Shown: positions 1-9,343, numbered from the stretch's first letter. The stretch: 64,000 nucleotides of DNA from Diaminobutyricibacter sp. McL0608 (GCF_039613825.1 NZ_CP154826.1:2914001-2978000), one strand, 5' to 3'. Numbers and translations: made by a program. The notes: generated by a model from the sequence alone, not told the origin.

Positions 1-1
1 T

Positions 2-1786
2 CCTGCGCTCGAGGAGTCCGGCATCACCGTCGTGAACTGGGATTCCCTCGACGCAGCAGACAAAGTGCAGATGCGCGATGTCTTCTCCCAGCAGATCTTC
101 CCGGTGCTGACGCCTCTCGCCGTCGACCCCGCGCACCCGTTCCCGTACATCTCGGGGCTCTCACTCAACCTGTCCGTGCGCGTTCGCAATTCCCGCACGG
201 GCAAGGAGCAGTTCGCGCGCCTCAAGGTGCCGCAGATGCTGCCGCGATTCGTGCGCATCGACCAGCGCGAGAGCGTCGACCAGCTGAGGTTCATCCCCCT
301 CGAAGACCTGATCGCCAATCACCTCGGCGATCTCTTCCCCGGCATGGAGATCCTCGACCACCACATCTTCCGGGTCACCCGCAACGAAGACGTCGAGGTC
401 GACGAAGACGAGACCGAGAACCTCATCCAGGCGCTCGAGAAAGAACTCCTGCGACGCCGGTTCGGCCCGCCCATCCGCCTCGAGGTCACCGACGACATGG
501 ACCCGGTCACTCTCGGCCTGCTGGTGCGCGAGCTCGACGTCACCGAGCAGGAGGTGTACCGCCTCCCGTTCCCGCTCGACCTTGGCGGCCTCTTCGATCT
601 TGCGAAGATCGACCGCCCCGACCTGCACTATCCGAACCACGTGCCGACGACGGCCCCGCAGCTCATGCCGCGCGAGCCCAACGCGCAGCCCGACGTCTTC
701 GCGTCTGTGGCGCGGCAGGACATCCTTCTCCACCATCCGTACGAATCGTTCGCGACGAGCGTCCAGGCGTTCCTCGAGCAAGCGGCGGCCGACCCGCACG
801 TGCTGGCGATCAAGCAGACGCTGTACCGCACGTCCGGCGACAGCCCCATCGTCGAAGCGCTCATCGACGCGGCCGAGTCCGGCAAGCAGGTGCTCGCCCT
901 CGTCGAGATCAAAGCCCGGTTCGACGAACAGAACAACATCTCGTGGGCGCGCAAGCTCGAGAAAGCCGGAGTGCACGTGGTCTACGGGCTGGTCGGGCTG
1001 AAGACGCACTGCAAGCTGGCGCTAGTCGTGCGCCAGGAGAAAGGCATGCTGAAGCACTACAGCCACATCGGCACGGGCAACTACAACCCGAAGACGAGCC
1101 GCATCTATGAAGACCTCGGGCTGCTGACGGCCGATGACCAGGTCGGAAAAGACCTCACCCGTCTCTTCAACGAGCTCTCCGGCTACGCGATCGAGAAGAA
1201 GTTCAAGCGGCTGCTCGTCGCACCGCTCCACCTGCGCAAGGGGCTCCTGAAGCGGATCCAGGTCGAGACGGAGAACGCGATCGCCGGCAAGCAGTCTGGC
1301 ATCCGCATCAAGCTGAACTCCGTCGTCGACGAAGCGATCATCGACGCGCTCTACCGGGCGAGCGAGGCAGGCGTTCCGGTCGACCTCTGGGTCCGCGGCA
1401 TCTGCGGGCTCCGGCCCGGCGAACCCGGTCTGTCATCGAACATCCGCGTGCGATCCGTTCTGGGCCGGTACCTCGAGCATTCCCGCATCTTCTCGTTCCT
1501 CAACGACGGCGACCCGCAGGTCTACATCGGCAGTGCAGACATGATGCACCGCAACCTCGACCGCCGTGTCGAAGCGCTCGTCAGGCTCACCGACCCATCG
1601 CATCTGGCCGAACTCGACGCACTCTTCAACCGCGCCTTCGACGAACGCACCTCGGCGTGGACCCTCGATTCCGAAGGTGTGTGGACTCGGCACCACCTCG
1701 ACGAGCACGGCGAACCGCTCGAAGACCTCCAGAACAAGCTCATGCAGCAGATCGCCCATCGGCCACGCGTGGGGTCGAGGCGGTGA
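2..1786 (+). CDS. ppk1: Polyphosphate kinase 1, 5'-truncated by window edge
   Basis: Reversible transfer of the ATP gamma-phosphate to polyphosphate. The reading frame is open from base 2, so the N-terminal part of this usually about 700-residue enzyme lies outside the window. The visible part carries the PPK hallmarks: HHPYESF, then [13 protein letters not shown] with the His expected to be phosphorylated, then [11 protein letters not shown], and near the C-terminus [13 protein letters not shown], which matches the second conserved phospholipase-D-like half. The stop overlaps the next gene's GTG start (GTGA), so the two are probably translationally coupled. The pst operon downstream makes a phosphate-storage and uptake block. 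Identity is confident; only the start is unknown. Confidence 0.96.
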   Translation, partial: PALEESGITVVNWDSLDAADKVQMRDVFSQQIFPVLTPLAVDPAHPFPYISGLSLNLSVRVRNSRTGKEQFARLKVPQMLPRFVRIDQRESVDQLRFIPLEDLIANHLGDLFPGMEILDHHIFRVTRNEDVEVDEDETENLIQALEKELLRRRFGPPIRLEVTDDMDPVTLGLLVRELDVTEQEVYRLPFPLDLGGLFDLAKIDRPDLHYPNHVPTTAPQLMPREPNAQPDVFASVARQDILLHHPYESFATSVQAFLEQAAADPHVLAIKQTLYRTSGDSPIVEALIDAAESGKQVLALVEIKARFDEQNNISWARKLEKAGVHVVYGLVGLKTHCKLALVVRQEKGMLKHYSHIGTGNYNPKTSRIYEDLGLLTADDQVGKDLTRLFNELSGYAIEKKFKRLLVAPLHLRKGLLKRIQVETENAIAGKQSGIRIKLNSVVDEAIIDALYRASEAGVPVDLWVRGICGLRPGEPGLSSNIRVRSVLGRYLEHSRIFSFLNDGDPQVYIGSADMMHRNLDRRVEALVRLTDPSHLAELDALFNRAFDERTSAWTLDSEGVWTRHHLDEHGEPLEDLQNKLMQQIAHRPRVGSRR

Positions 1787-2718
1787 CGGCAGCGATCTAT
1801 GCTGCGGGGGCCGTCTGCTGGCGCGTCGTCGACGGCAGGACGATGATCCTCGTCGTCCACCGAACGAAGTACGGTGACGTGACCATCCCCAAGGGCAAGG
1901 TAGACCCCGGAGAGACACTTCCCCAGACGGCGGTGCGTGAGATCCACGAGGAGACAGGACTCGCCGTCGCCCTGGGCGTACCGCTCGGCGTATCGACGTA
2001 TCCCCTCTCCAGCGGCCGCGACAAGATCGTCCACTACTGGGCGGCCGAAGTCAGCGATGCGGCGATCGCGCGATCGACGTTCGTGCCCAACGGCGAGATC
2101 GCCGCTCTGGAATGGGTGACCATCAAGAAGGCGCGCACCTACCTCACCTACGAGCGCGACGTCGAGATCCTCGACACGTTCGCGAAGCTGCTCGCCGAAG
2201 GAGTCAGCACCACGTTCGCGCTCATCGCGTTGCGCCACGGCAAAGCCACTCCTCCCCAGACCTGGGACGGGCCGGACAGCACGCGGCCTCTGACCGAGCG
2301 GGGTGTCCACCAGGCCGCAAGCGATGCGCCGACCATCGAGGCCTGGCAGCCGCGCAAGATCGTGACCAGCCCCGCCGTGCGGTGCGTGGCGACCGTCGCG
2401 CCGCTCGCCGCATCCACCGGCATCGTCCCCAAGCACGAGAAACGCATCAGCCAGGACGCCTACGAGAACGGCGACGCCGATGTCCGGGACGTCGTCGGCA
2501 AGCGGGTGCGATCCCGCAAAAGCGCCGTTCTCTGCAGCCACGGACCTGTGCTGCCCGAGATTCTGCGCGAGATAGCGCTTGCGACGGGAACACTCCCCGG
2601 CTCCTACCTGAGCAGCGCCGCCGACCTCGAGACCGGCGGTTTCTCCGTCGTGCACCTCTCATCGACGAACCCCAGTTCCGGCATCATCGCGATCGAGACC
2701 TACTCGCCGGCAGTCTGA
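1783..2718 (+). CDS. Nudix hydrolase fused to histidine phosphatase (MutT1/SixA-like)
   Basis: The N-terminal half (about residues 1-140) has a complete Nudix box of the form GX5EX7REUXEEXGU, starting at GKVDPGET and ending EIHEETGL. The C-terminal half is a histidine phosphatase of the SixA/phosphoglycerate mutase type: LIALRHGKA gives the RHG motif, and CSHGPVLPE supplies the second His. This two-domain order is known in actinobacterial MutT1-like enzymes, which hydrolyse oxidised nucleotides or diadenosine polyphosphates in two steps. The GTG at 1783 is chosen because it overlaps the ppk1 stop by four bases and the Nudix domain begins at once; an upstream extension would overlap ppk1 by over 120 bases. 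The substrate is inferred from the family only. Confidence 0.9.
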   Translation: MTAAIYAAGAVCWRVVDGRTMILVVHRTKYGDVTIPKGKVDPGETLPQTAVREIHEETGLAVALGVPLGVSTYPLSSGRDKIVHYWAAEVSDAAIARSTFVPNGEIAALEWVTIKKARTYLTYERDVEILDTFAKLLAEGVSTTFALIALRHGKATPPQTWDGPDSTRPLTERGVHQAASDAPTIEAWQPRKIVTSPAVRCVATVAPLAASTGIVPKHEKRISQDAYENGDADVRDVVGKRVRSRKSAVLCSHGPVLPEILREIALATGTLPGSYLSSAADLETGGFSVVHLSSTNPSSGIIAIETYSPAV

Positions 2719-2764
2719 GAGACGAGCCGGCGGGTTCCCTTCCACCGCCAAGTACACACCGCTC

Positions 2765-2782
2765 GTTAACCTTCCGTTTACC
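2765..2782 (+). promoter_or_regulatory. PHO-box-like direct repeat before pstS
   Basis: GTTAACC (2765-2771) and GTTTACC (2776-2782) form a direct repeat with an 11-base period, the layout expected for PhoP response-regulator sites in actinobacteria. It lies about 95 bases before the pstS start. A TAGCGT hexamer at 2814-2819 could serve as the -10. No other repeat of this type was seen in the gap. The assignment rests on sequence plus context; PhoP is not in the window. Confidence 0.7.
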
Positions 2783-2875
2783 ACTACGGGGGACGCTCGT
2801 AAGGCACCGGGAATAGCGTCGCTGGCGGGTCAGCACCGACCCGCGTCCTGTCAATGATCCCCGGAAGGGACAACT

Positions 2876-3973
2876 GTGAAACTCAAGCGTTATGGCGCTC
2901 CTCTGGCCATCCTGGCCGCTGCCGCTATCTCCCTCACTGCGTGCGCGTCTAATGAAGGCGGCAGCACGGCGTCGACAACCTCCAAGGCACCCTCCAACCT
3001 GTCGGGCACGCTCAACGGCATCGGCTCCTCCGCCCAGGGCACTGCGCAGACCACCTGGATCGCAGGCTTCCAGACCGACAACCCGAAGGTCACCATCAAC
3101 TACGACCCGCAGGGTTCGGGAGCCGGCCGCACCAGTTTCATCTCCGGCGCGGCCGACTTCGCCGGTTCCGACGCGTACCTCAAGGACACCGAGCTCGCGA
3201 TGGACTTCAAGGGCTGCGCCGCCGGCACCAAGGGAATCGACCTCCCGGTCTACATCTCCCCGATCGCCATCGCCTACAACGTCGACGGTCTGACCGACCT
3301 CAAACTCGACGCCGACACGATCGCCGGAATCTTCAACGGCTCGATCAAGACCTGGAACGACCCGAAGATCGCCGCGCTCAACTCGGGCGCGACGCTTCCC
3401 TCGGCCGCGATCACCGTCGTGCACCGCTCGGACGACTCGGGCACCACGCAGAACTTCACCGACTACCTCTCGCAGAACGCACCGACGGTGTGGACGAAGC
3501 CGGTAAGCCAGACCTTCCCCTACACGGTCGGTGACGCCGCCAAGGGAACATCGGGTGTCGCCGACGCGACGAAGAACGCGAAGAACAGCATCACCTACAT
3601 CGACGAGTCCGGCTCGGCCGGCCTCAGCATCGCGCAGCTCAAGGTGGGCGACGCGTTCAACAAGATCAGCGCAGCCGGAGCCGCTGACGTCGTCGCCAAG
3701 TCGCCGCTGGCGACCGGGCGTCCCGCCAACGACCTCGCCATCGCGATCGACCGCAAGAACACCGACCAGGGTGCCTGGCCGCTGGTGCTCGTCAGCTACC
3801 TCCTCACCTGCCAGCAGTACAGCGACTCGGCCAAGGCCGACCTCGTGAAGGCCTACGCAAGCTACGTCGTGAGCGACGCGGCACAGCAGGCAGCAGCACA
3901 GCAGGCCGGTTCCGCCCCGCTGGCGAAGGACCTCGCCACCAAGGTCAACACCTCGATCGCTACCATCAAGTAG
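2876..3973 (+). CDS. pstS: Phosphate ABC transporter, substrate-binding lipoprotein PstS
   Basis: Captures phosphate outside the membrane and delivers it to PstCA. The N-terminus is a lipoprotein signal with the lipobox LTAC, so Cys23 is the likely lipidated residue, followed by a Ser/Thr-rich linker. PstS phosphate-binding segments are visible: QGSGAGRTSF near residue 80 and SDDSGTTQNF near residue 180. Length (365 residues) is normal. The GTG start at 2876 follows GGAAGGGA. First gene of pstSCAB, separated from pstC by a strong hairpin that may raise PstS levels relative to the membrane subunits. Probably induced by phosphate limitation through the PHO-box-like repeat upstream. Confidence 0.96.
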   Translation: MKLKRYGAPLAILAAAAISLTACASNEGGSTASTTSKAPSNLSGTLNGIGSSAQGTAQTTWIAGFQTDNPKVTINYDPQGSGAGRTSFISGAADFAGSDAYLKDTELAMDFKGCAAGTKGIDLPVYISPIAIAYNVDGLTDLKLDADTIAGIFNGSIKTWNDPKIAALNSGATLPSAAITVVHRSDDSGTTQNFTDYLSQNAPTVWTKPVSQTFPYTVGDAAKGTSGVADATKNAKNSITYIDESGSAGLSIAQLKVGDAFNKISAAGAADVVAKSPLATGRPANDLAIAIDRKNTDQGAWPLVLVSYLLTCQQYSDSAKADLVKAYASYVVSDAAQQAAAQQAGSAPLAKDLATKVNTSIATIK

Positions 3974-3983
3974 CACCTCAGGC

Positions 3984-4017
3984 GTTCGGCCTGGACGCGC
4001 GAGTGTCCAGGCCGAAC
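3984..4017 (+). terminator. Hairpin between pstS and pstC
   Basis: Perfect 13-bp stem: GTTCGGCCTGGAC (3984-3996) pairs with GTCCAGGCCGAAC (4005-4017) around an 8-base loop. No U-run follows, so it is more likely a partial terminator or an mRNA-stabilising structure giving excess pstS transcript than a full terminator. Similar pstS-pstC hairpins are common, since binding protein is needed in excess. Confidence 0.7.
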
Positions 4018-4068
4018 CGCTGGGCTTAACGGCCCCACACCCTCAGACCCGATGAGAGAAAGCCAGGA

Positions 4069-5010
4069 ATGACCACCGGAACAGCAGGTGCCATCAGAGC
4101 CAAGGTCCGCCTTGGCGATCGCGTCTTCTCCACCAGCACCGTCGTCGCCGGATCAATCATCCTGGCCACGCTCGCCGCGGTCGCGATCTTCCTGATCATC
4201 CAGAGCATCCCGGCCATCACCGCACCCTCCGGAACCCTGCCGAACAACGCATCCAACTTCTGGGTGTACGTCTGGCCCCTCGTCTTCGGCACGATCTGGG
4301 CCGCCCTTCTCGCTCTCATCATCGCGACTCCCCTCTCCATCGGGATCGCGCTCTTCATCTCGCACTACGCACCGCGCCGAGTGGCACAGACGCTCGGCTA
4401 CATCATCGACCTGCTGGCGGCCGTCCCCTCCGTCGTCTACGGCCTCTGGGGCATCGCCACTCTCGCGACCTTTGTGCAGCCCTTCTACGTCTGGCTGGGC
4501 ACCTATGTCGGCTGGTTCCCACTCTTCGCACCGCCGGTCTCCGGTACCGGCCGCACCATCCTGACCGCATCCATCGTGCTCGCCGTCATGGTCATCCCGA
4601 TCATGACGGCCATCTGTCGTGAGGTCTTCCTGCAGACCCCGCGCCTCCATGAGGAGGCCGCCCTGGCCCTCGGCGCCACGCGCTGGGAGATGGTCCGCAT
4701 GGCCGTTCTTCCCTTCGCGCGCTCCGGCATCATCTCCGCCATCATGCTCGGCATGGGACGCGCACTCGGCGAGACCCTCGCGATCGCGATGGTGCTCTCG
4801 CCGGCCATCGTCGTGAAATTCGCTGTGCTCCAGGCGCAGAGCCCGAACACCATCGCGGCGAACATCGCACTGCAGTTCCCGGAGTCGACCGGCATCTCCA
4901 CCAACGCACTCATCGCATCCGGTCTCGTGCTCTTCGTCGTCACGCTGCTGATCAACATGCTTGCGCGCTACATCGTCAATCGCCGCAAGGCCTTCTCCGG
5001 AGCGAACTGA
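4069..5010 (+). CDS. pstC: Phosphate ABC transporter permease PstC
   Basis: One of the two membrane subunits of the Pst importer. The protein has about six hydrophobic segments. The cytoplasmic coupling (EAA) loop is visible as EEAALALGATRWEMVR near residue 205, followed by MGRALGETLAIAM. Start ATG at 4069 follows GAGAGAAAG. The stop TGA shares its last base with the ATG of pstA. Length of 313 residues is typical. Confidence 0.95.
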   Translation: MTTGTAGAIRAKVRLGDRVFSTSTVVAGSIILATLAAVAIFLIIQSIPAITAPSGTLPNNASNFWVYVWPLVFGTIWAALLALIIATPLSIGIALFISHYAPRRVAQTLGYIIDLLAAVPSVVYGLWGIATLATFVQPFYVWLGTYVGWFPLFAPPVSGTGRTILTASIVLAVMVIPIMTAICREVFLQTPRLHEEAALALGATRWEMVRMAVLPFARSGIISAIMLGMGRALGETLAIAMVLSPAIVVKFAVLQAQSPNTIAANIALQFPESTGISTNALIASGLVLFVVTLLINMLARYIVNRRKAFSGAN

Positions 5011-6095
5011 TGACCACTGCGACGCTCAACCGGCCCATGGCCAACTCCCTGACTGCGGGCAAGCTCCCCCGCGGGTCGACCTGGATGATCCTCGTCGGCA
5101 GCTGGGTGATCTTCGGCGCGATCTTCGCCATCCTCGCGGCGGCCGGTGTCACGAAGGACTTCAACATCGTCGGCGCTATCTTCTTCGGGACCGTGCTTTT
5201 CGATGTGGTGATCTACCTCACCTCCCTCCTCGTCGAAGGGGCACGCAAGGCCACCGACCGGCTCGTCACATCGCTGGTCGCAACCGCGTTCATCATCGCA
5301 CTGCTCCCGCTCGTGTCGCTCGCGTGGACGGTCCTTGTCAACGGTCTCGCCCGCTTCGACGTCACCTTCTTCAGCGAGTCGATGCGCAATATCATCGGCG
5401 ACGGCGGCGGTGCACTCCACGCGATCGTCGGCACGCTCATCGTGACCGCCCTGGCAGCGTTGATCTCAGTGCCGATCGGGTTGCTCACGTCGATCTACCT
5501 CGTCGAGTACGGTCGCGGCGCCCTCGCACGCGGCATCACCTTCTTCGTGGACGTGATGACTGGCATCCCGTCGATCGTCGCCGGTCTCTTCGCCTACGCG
5601 CTTTTCGCGCTCATCTTCGGCCCGGCCATCCGCAACGGTTTCATGGGCTCGATCGCCCTGTCCGTGCTCATGATCCCTGTCGTGGTGCGATCGAGCGAGG
5701 AGATCCTGCGCCTGGTCCCCAACGAACTCCGCGAAGCGTCCTACGCGCTCGGCGTTCCGAAGTGGCTGACCGTTCTCAAGATCGTCCTGCCCACGTCGAT
5801 AGCCGGACTCACGACCGGCATCATGCTGGCCATCGCCCGCGTCATCGGTGAGACGGCGCCGCTCCTCATCGTCTGCGGTTTCACGACGAGCATGAACTAC
5901 GACCCCTTCAGCGACCGGATGATGACCCTGCCCGTCTTCGTCTACACGCAGTACACGCAGGCTGCCGGTATCAACGCCCAGGCATCGATCGACCGGGCGT
6001 GGACCGGTGCACTCGCCCTCATCATCATCGTGATGCTGCTCAACCTCATCGCGCGCATCATCGCACGAGCTTTCGCCCCCAAGTACGGCCGCTGA
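5010..6095 (+). CDS. pstA: Phosphate ABC transporter permease PstA
   Basis: Second membrane subunit, paired with PstC. A hydrophilic N-terminal stretch of about 25 residues precedes several membrane helices. The EAA coupling loop reads [14 protein letters not shown] near residue 240 and is followed by the conserved [11 protein letters not shown]. At 361 residues it is longer than the E. coli protein, as is common in actinobacteria because of extra N-terminal helices. ATG at 5010 overlaps the pstC stop by one base, so coupling is likely. Confidence 0.95.
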   Translation: MTTATLNRPMANSLTAGKLPRGSTWMILVGSWVIFGAIFAILAAAGVTKDFNIVGAIFFGTVLFDVVIYLTSLLVEGARKATDRLVTSLVATAFIIALLPLVSLAWTVLVNGLARFDVTFFSESMRNIIGDGGGALHAIVGTLIVTALAALISVPIGLLTSIYLVEYGRGALARGITFFVDVMTGIPSIVAGLFAYALFALIFGPAIRNGFMGSIALSVLMIPVVVRSSEEILRLVPNELREASYALGVPKWLTVLKIVLPTSIAGLTTGIMLAIARVIGETAPLLIVCGFTTSMNYDPFSDRMMTLPVFVYTQYTQAAGINAQASIDRAWTGALALIIIVMLLNLIARIIARAFAPKYGR

Positions 6096-6121
6096 GCGAC
6101 CGCCCGACCAATAGGAACACA

Positions 6122-6901
6122 GTGTCCAAGCGCATCGAAGTCAACGACCTCAACGTCTACTACAGCAGCTTCCTCGCTGTCGAAGGCGTCTCCCTCACCA
6201 TCGAACCTCGCACGGTGACCGCCTTCATCGGCCCGTCGGGTTGCGGCAAGTCGACCTTCCTCCGCACTCTCAACCGGATGCATGAGGTCATCCCAGGCGC
6301 ACGTGTCGAAGGCGATGTCCTGATCGACGGCAACAACCTCTACGGCCCCGGGGTCGACCCGGTGCTCGTACGCCGCCAGGTCGGAATGGTCTTCCAGCGG
6401 CCGAACCCGTTCCCGACGATGTCGATCCGCGACAACGTCCTCGCCGGCGTGAAGCTCAACAACCGGCGGATGAGCAAGAGCGAGTCCGACGGCCTCGTCG
6501 AGGAGTCGCTCCGCGGTGCCAACCTGTGGAACGAGGTCAAGGACCGTCTTCACCTGCCCGGTTCGGGCCTTTCCGGTGGACAGCAGCAGCGTCTCTGCAT
6601 CGCGCGGGCGATCGCGGTGTCCCCCGACGTGCTGCTCATGGACGAGCCCTGCTCCGCGCTCGACCCCATCTCGACGCTCGCCATCGAAGACCTCATCGAG
6701 GAGCTGAAGAACGACTACACGATCGTCATCGTGACCCACAACATGCAGCAGGCGTCACGCGTCTCCGACCGCACTGCGTTCTTCAACATCGCGGGCACAG
6801 GCAAGCCCGGCAAGCTCATCGAGTACAACGACACCAACATGATCTTCTCGAACCCGAGCGTTCAGGCCACCGAGGATTACGTCTCGGGCCGCTTCGGCTA
6901 G
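6122..6901 (+). CDS. pstB: Phosphate ABC transporter ATP-binding protein PstB
   Basis: ATPase that drives the Pst importer. Walker A is GPSGCGKST (near residue 37), the signature is [14 protein letters not shown], Walker B is [13 protein letters not shown], and the switch His is in IVTHNMQQA. The GTG at 6122 is chosen because the protein then begins [13 protein letters not shown], as PstB proteins do, and has the usual length (259 residues). A longer frame from 5999 would run inside pstA. A 26-base gap to pstA keeps it in the operon, and a terminator hairpin follows. Confidence 0.96.
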   Translation: MSKRIEVNDLNVYYSSFLAVEGVSLTIEPRTVTAFIGPSGCGKSTFLRTLNRMHEVIPGARVEGDVLIDGNNLYGPGVDPVLVRRQVGMVFQRPNPFPTMSIRDNVLAGVKLNNRRMSKSESDGLVEESLRGANLWNEVKDRLHLPGSGLSGGQQQRLCIARAIAVSPDVLLMDEPCSALDPISTLAIEDLIEELKNDYTIVIVTHNMQQASRVSDRTAFFNIAGTGKPGKLIEYNDTNMIFSNPSVQATEDYVSGRFG

Positions 6902-6923
6902 CCCGTCAGCGCGAGCTCGATGT

Positions 6924-6954
6924 GATGCGGTATCCGGTCCTCGGGTGCCGCATC
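6924..6954. terminator. Hairpin between convergent pstB and rskA-like gene
   Basis: A 13-bp stem with two G-U pairs, GATGCGGTATCCG (6924-6936) against CGGGTGCCGCATC (6942-6954), with a 5-base loop. It lies just after pstB and covers the stop codon of the converging anti-sigma gene, so it may end transcription from both sides. No long U-run is seen. Confidence 0.65.
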
Positions 6955-7708
6955 AGCTTTGGATCGCGACGATCGGCTTCGTGGTCGGCTGCTTGGAGCC
7001 GCCCTTCGGCTCGACCGTGACACCAACGCTGTCGCCCGCGGACATCGTTCCCTCGAGTACTCGCCAGGTGGCGCCGTTGCCGCTCGGAGCCATCGTTCCC
7101 GCCGGCGTCGCCTCGCTTCCCCGGATGTACCAGAGCTCGTAGGTCTTGTCGTCGGGCAACTGCGGCAGCCCGGTTGTGACGAGTGCCGACTTGCCGAGAT
7201 CCCCCGACCAGACGAGCGTCGCAGTGCCGCCTCCTACGACTGGACTCGTCGTGTGCTGGACATCGGCGGCCGAATTGATCTCGGCGAGCGACGCAGCCTG
7301 CTGGGCCTCGAATGAGTTGTTTCCCGAAATCGCACTGCCGACGAACACACCGCCGACGAAGAGCACCAGAGCCGCCGCGGCCGCTGCGGCGATCGCGATC
7401 GGCCGGGTGAACCAACGAGCACGCGCACGAGTCTCGGCCGGGTCGGGAGGCTCGATGGCCCGACTGTCCGCATCCACCTCGGGCACCGCATCCGATGCGT
7501 GCGCGCCTTCAACAGCCTCGGGGGCGAGCTGCGGCGTCGTCGCCAGCTTCGCCATGATGCCCGCCTTCAGCGCGGGCGGCGGCTCCACAGGCTCTGCGGC
7601 GAGGCCGAGCTGCGTCGCCACCTCCGCGAACTCTGCGGCCTCGTCGGGCGTCTCGGCGCCCATCCGGTAACCGCTGTGCAGGGGCGACCGGTCCTCGCGA
7701 TCGGTCAC
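6953..7708 (-). CDS. rskA: Anti-sigma factor, RskA/anti-sigma-K family
   Basis: A membrane protein that holds the ECF sigma factor encoded just upstream in an inactive state. The N-terminal cytoplasmic part contains TPDEAAEFAEVATQLGL, the type of segment that binds the sigma factor. One transmembrane helix follows at about residues 105-128 (IAIAAAAAAALVLFVGGVFVG). The extracytoplasmic RskA domain contains LPQLPDDKTYELWYIRG and TPAGTM. GTG at 7708 overlaps the sigma gene stop by four bases. Probably released by regulated proteolysis, as known for RskA, though no site protease gene is nearby. Confidence 0.88.
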   Translation of the reverse strand: MTDREDRSPLHSGYRMGAETPDEAAEFAEVATQLGLAAEPVEPPPALKAGIMAKLATTPQLAPEAVEGAHASDAVPEVDADSRAIEPPDPAETRARARWFTRPIAIAAAAAAALVLFVGGVFVGSAISGNNSFEAQQAASLAEINSAADVQHTTSPVVGGGTATLVWSGDLGKSALVTTGLPQLPDDKTYELWYIRGSEATPAGTMAPSGNGATWRVLEGTMSAGDSVGVTVEPKGGSKQPTTKPIVAIQS

Positions 7709-8304
7709 GACGTCACCCCCAGCTCATCTCTCAGACGAATCATCCCATCGCGCAACCGTGTTTTCACTGTGCCGAGAGGGATGCCCAGCCTGTCTGCGAT
7801 CTCCGTCTGGGTGAGGCCGCCATAGTAGGCGAGGCCGACCGCCTCGCGCTGCGATTCCGACAACCGCGCCATCGCTCCCATCACCCTTCGATGCTCGATC
7901 GTCACCTCGGCCGACTCGGCCACCTGATCGAACTCCTGCGGCAGGTCCCGGATGCCGATACGCACGTCACGTTCCCGGCTGGCCTGCGACGCGCGGATCC
8001 GGTCCACCGCACGACCGTGCGCGATCGTCATGATCCAGCCGATCGCCCGACCCTTATTCGGATCGAAACGCGTGGCGGATTGCCAGACCTCGAGAAAGAC
8101 CTCCTGGGCGACCTCTTCGGATTGCGCCTGATCGACGACGAGCCGCCGGATCAGTCCGAGCACCCGCGGCGCCAGTCGATCGTAGAGTTCGCCGAAAGCG
8201 GCCTGGTCGCCGTTCGCGGTGCGCTCCAGGAGGTCGTCGATCGCGGGCTCGACGACGCTGTCGTCGGTGTCGCTCTCGCTTCCTGGTGGCACGTTCACCA
8301 GCAT
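7705..8304 (-). CDS. sigK: ECF RNA polymerase sigma factor, SigK-like
   Basis: Region 2 is visible as GELYDRLAPRVLGLIRRLV followed by AQEVFLEVWQSATRFD and AIGWIMTIAHGRAVDRIR. Region 4 near the C-terminus has LSESQREAVGLAYYGGLTQT and GIPLGTVKTRLRDG, a helix-turn-helix for -35 recognition. The 199-residue length is normal for ECF sigma factors. It is followed by an RskA-type anti-sigma gene in the same operon, which is why SigK-like is preferred. An ATG at 8304 starts the frame, but no clear Shine-Dalgarno sequence precedes it; a GTG three codons later is possible. The targets cannot be read from the window. Confidence 0.88.
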   Translation of the reverse strand: MLVNVPPGSESDTDDSVVEPAIDDLLERTANGDQAAFGELYDRLAPRVLGLIRRLVVDQAQSEEVAQEVFLEVWQSATRFDPNKGRAIGWIMTIAHGRAVDRIRASQASRERDVRIGIRDLPQEFDQVAESAEVTIEHRRVMGAMARLSESQREAVGLAYYGGLTQTEIADRLGIPLGTVKTRLRDGMIRLRDELGVTS

Positions 8305-8352
8305 CGCAGGTCAGGTGGGCGATCGTCGTGCACACGCCCTGCGAACAGAAGA

Positions 8353-8432
8353 GGCCGGGCCGCAGAACGCCTCTCGGCGCGAGGCCGCTCGGAGCGGCGA
8401 ATATTGGAGCCCGGGGTTACTGCGGCCCGGCC
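8353..8432 (-). promoter_or_regulatory. Multi-stem structured element upstream of sigma gene
   Basis: Perfect 13-base inverted repeat: GGCCGGGCCGCAG (8353-8365) and CTGCGGCCCGGCC (8420-8432). The enclosed 54 bases hold two smaller hairpins, GCCTC/GAGGC and GCCGC/GCGGC, so the RNA could fold as a three-way junction. On the minus strand it follows the hypothetical gene at 8494 and precedes the sigma gene, and the outer stem is followed by TCTTCTGTT. It may be a terminator, or a leader RNA of the sigma operon. Function is not known. Confidence 0.45.
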
Positions 8433-8493
8433 GACAACAAGTTTACCCGAGCCGCCGGGTCGGAAAAGGCCTGTGGTGTTCGCGACGAGTGAA

Positions 8494-9123
8494 CTATTCG
8501 AGCGATTCGTGGCGCCAGAGCCGCGCGCAGCTGGTCAGCTCCTCGGCGGTCTTCGTGAACCGGAGTGCGCGGGTCGTGAGTTCGCTTGCACGCACCGGCT
8601 CCGTCGCATCCAGATCGTCGGCGACGCTCGTGCATCCGGCCGCCGTGACTCTGCAGAACGCTGCCGCGCGCTCGAGCGCCACAGCGAAATCGCCTTCGAA
8701 CACACCACGGAGGATGCGATCGGCAAGTTCGATGATCTCGGCGGGGCCGGTGGGCATGGATGCTCCGGCCACCACGGGATCGATGGTCGCGATCACTTCA
8801 GTGCCCCGCTGGAACAGGAAGGCCGTGCCTTCTGGATCCTGCCGGATGAGCAGGCGGATCAGGTAGATGCGCCAGAGTGCGCCCGGCAGGCTCTTCGGGT
8901 TGGCCCGGGCCCAGAGCTCCGCGATGGCGTCGATGCCGTTCTCATCGGTGAACGTGACGAGACGGTCGAGGACCTCCGGATCCGGGTCGTTGCGCACCCG
9001 GGCGAGAAGCGCGTTCGCTGTCTCGTGGGCGACCCGGCTGATGTGGGCCGGATCTTCGCCTCCCTTGAAGGACTCGAACTTGCTCCCCGAGAACTTGGTC
9101 GGCTTGTGGAATTCTTCACCCAT
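8494..9123 (-). CDS. Conserved hypothetical protein
   Basis: A soluble 209-residue protein without signal peptide or membrane helix. It begins MGEEFHKPTKFSGSKFESF and continues with a helical region (VLDRLVTFTDENGIDAIAEL, then LWRIYLIRLLIRQ). I recognise it only as a protein conserved in Microbacteriaceae and have no reaction to offer. ATG at 9123 is preferred over the upstream in-frame start at 9186 because it has a good Shine-Dalgarno sequence (GAAGGAGGG), and the longer version would run towards the tRNA promoter. The structured element at 8353-8432 probably ends its transcript. Confidence 0.75.
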   Translation of the reverse strand: MGEEFHKPTKFSGSKFESFKGGEDPAHISRVAHETANALLARVRNDPDPEVLDRLVTFTDENGIDAIAELWARANPKSLPGALWRIYLIRLLIRQDPEGTAFLFQRGTEVIATIDPVVAGASMPTGPAEIIELADRILRGVFEGDFAVALERAAAFCRVTAAGCTSVADDLDATEPVRASELTTRALRFTKTAEELTSCARLWRHESLE

Positions 9124-9204
9124 ACGGTCGTGCCCTCCTTCGAAACCGTGGCTGTCGCGCGCGTGCGCAAGTGGTTCCAAATCCACGGTAGATTAGTTCG
9201 GTAC

Positions 9205-9276
9205 GGGCCTGTAGCTCAGTTGGTAGAGCATCGGCTTTTAATCCGCGGGTCGTGGGTTCGAGCCCCACCGGGCCCA
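9205..9276 (+). tRNA. tRNA-Lys(UUU), anticodon arm one base short
   Basis: The acceptor stem GGGCCTG pairs with CGGGCCC (one G-U), the D arm is GCTC/GAGC with loop AGTTGGTA, and the T arm is GTGGG TTCGAGC CCCAC. The anticodon loop contains TTTTAA, so the anticodon is UUU (Lys). The gene is 72 bases where 73 are expected. Between the D arm and the loop only ATCGG is present, one base fewer than usual, so the anticodon stem has few pairs and the loop can be read as eight bases. A TAGATT hexamer at 9189-9194 could be the -10. CCA is not fully encoded. The 3' end recurs at 17.4 kb and partly at 25.85 kb, so this gene is the likely attachment site of the islands. Confidence 0.85.
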
Positions 9277-9343
9277 CCCTTACAATCACTGGGATCCCAG
9301 CCATCGGCGGTCGAATCAGGCGTTCGGGTTTTGGGATTTGCCC
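9237..9343 (+). repeat. Attachment-site-like repeat, copy 1 (tRNA-Lys 3' end and flank)
   Basis: From the anticodon loop of tRNA-Lys through about 65 bases downstream, most positions match 17404-17511, including CGAGCCCCACCGGGCC, CTGGGATC, CGGTCGAATC and TTTGGGATT. A shorter version is at 25846-25894. A tRNA 3' end duplicated at the far end of accessory DNA, with integrase remains nearby, is the usual mark of site-specific island integration. Confidence 0.75.
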
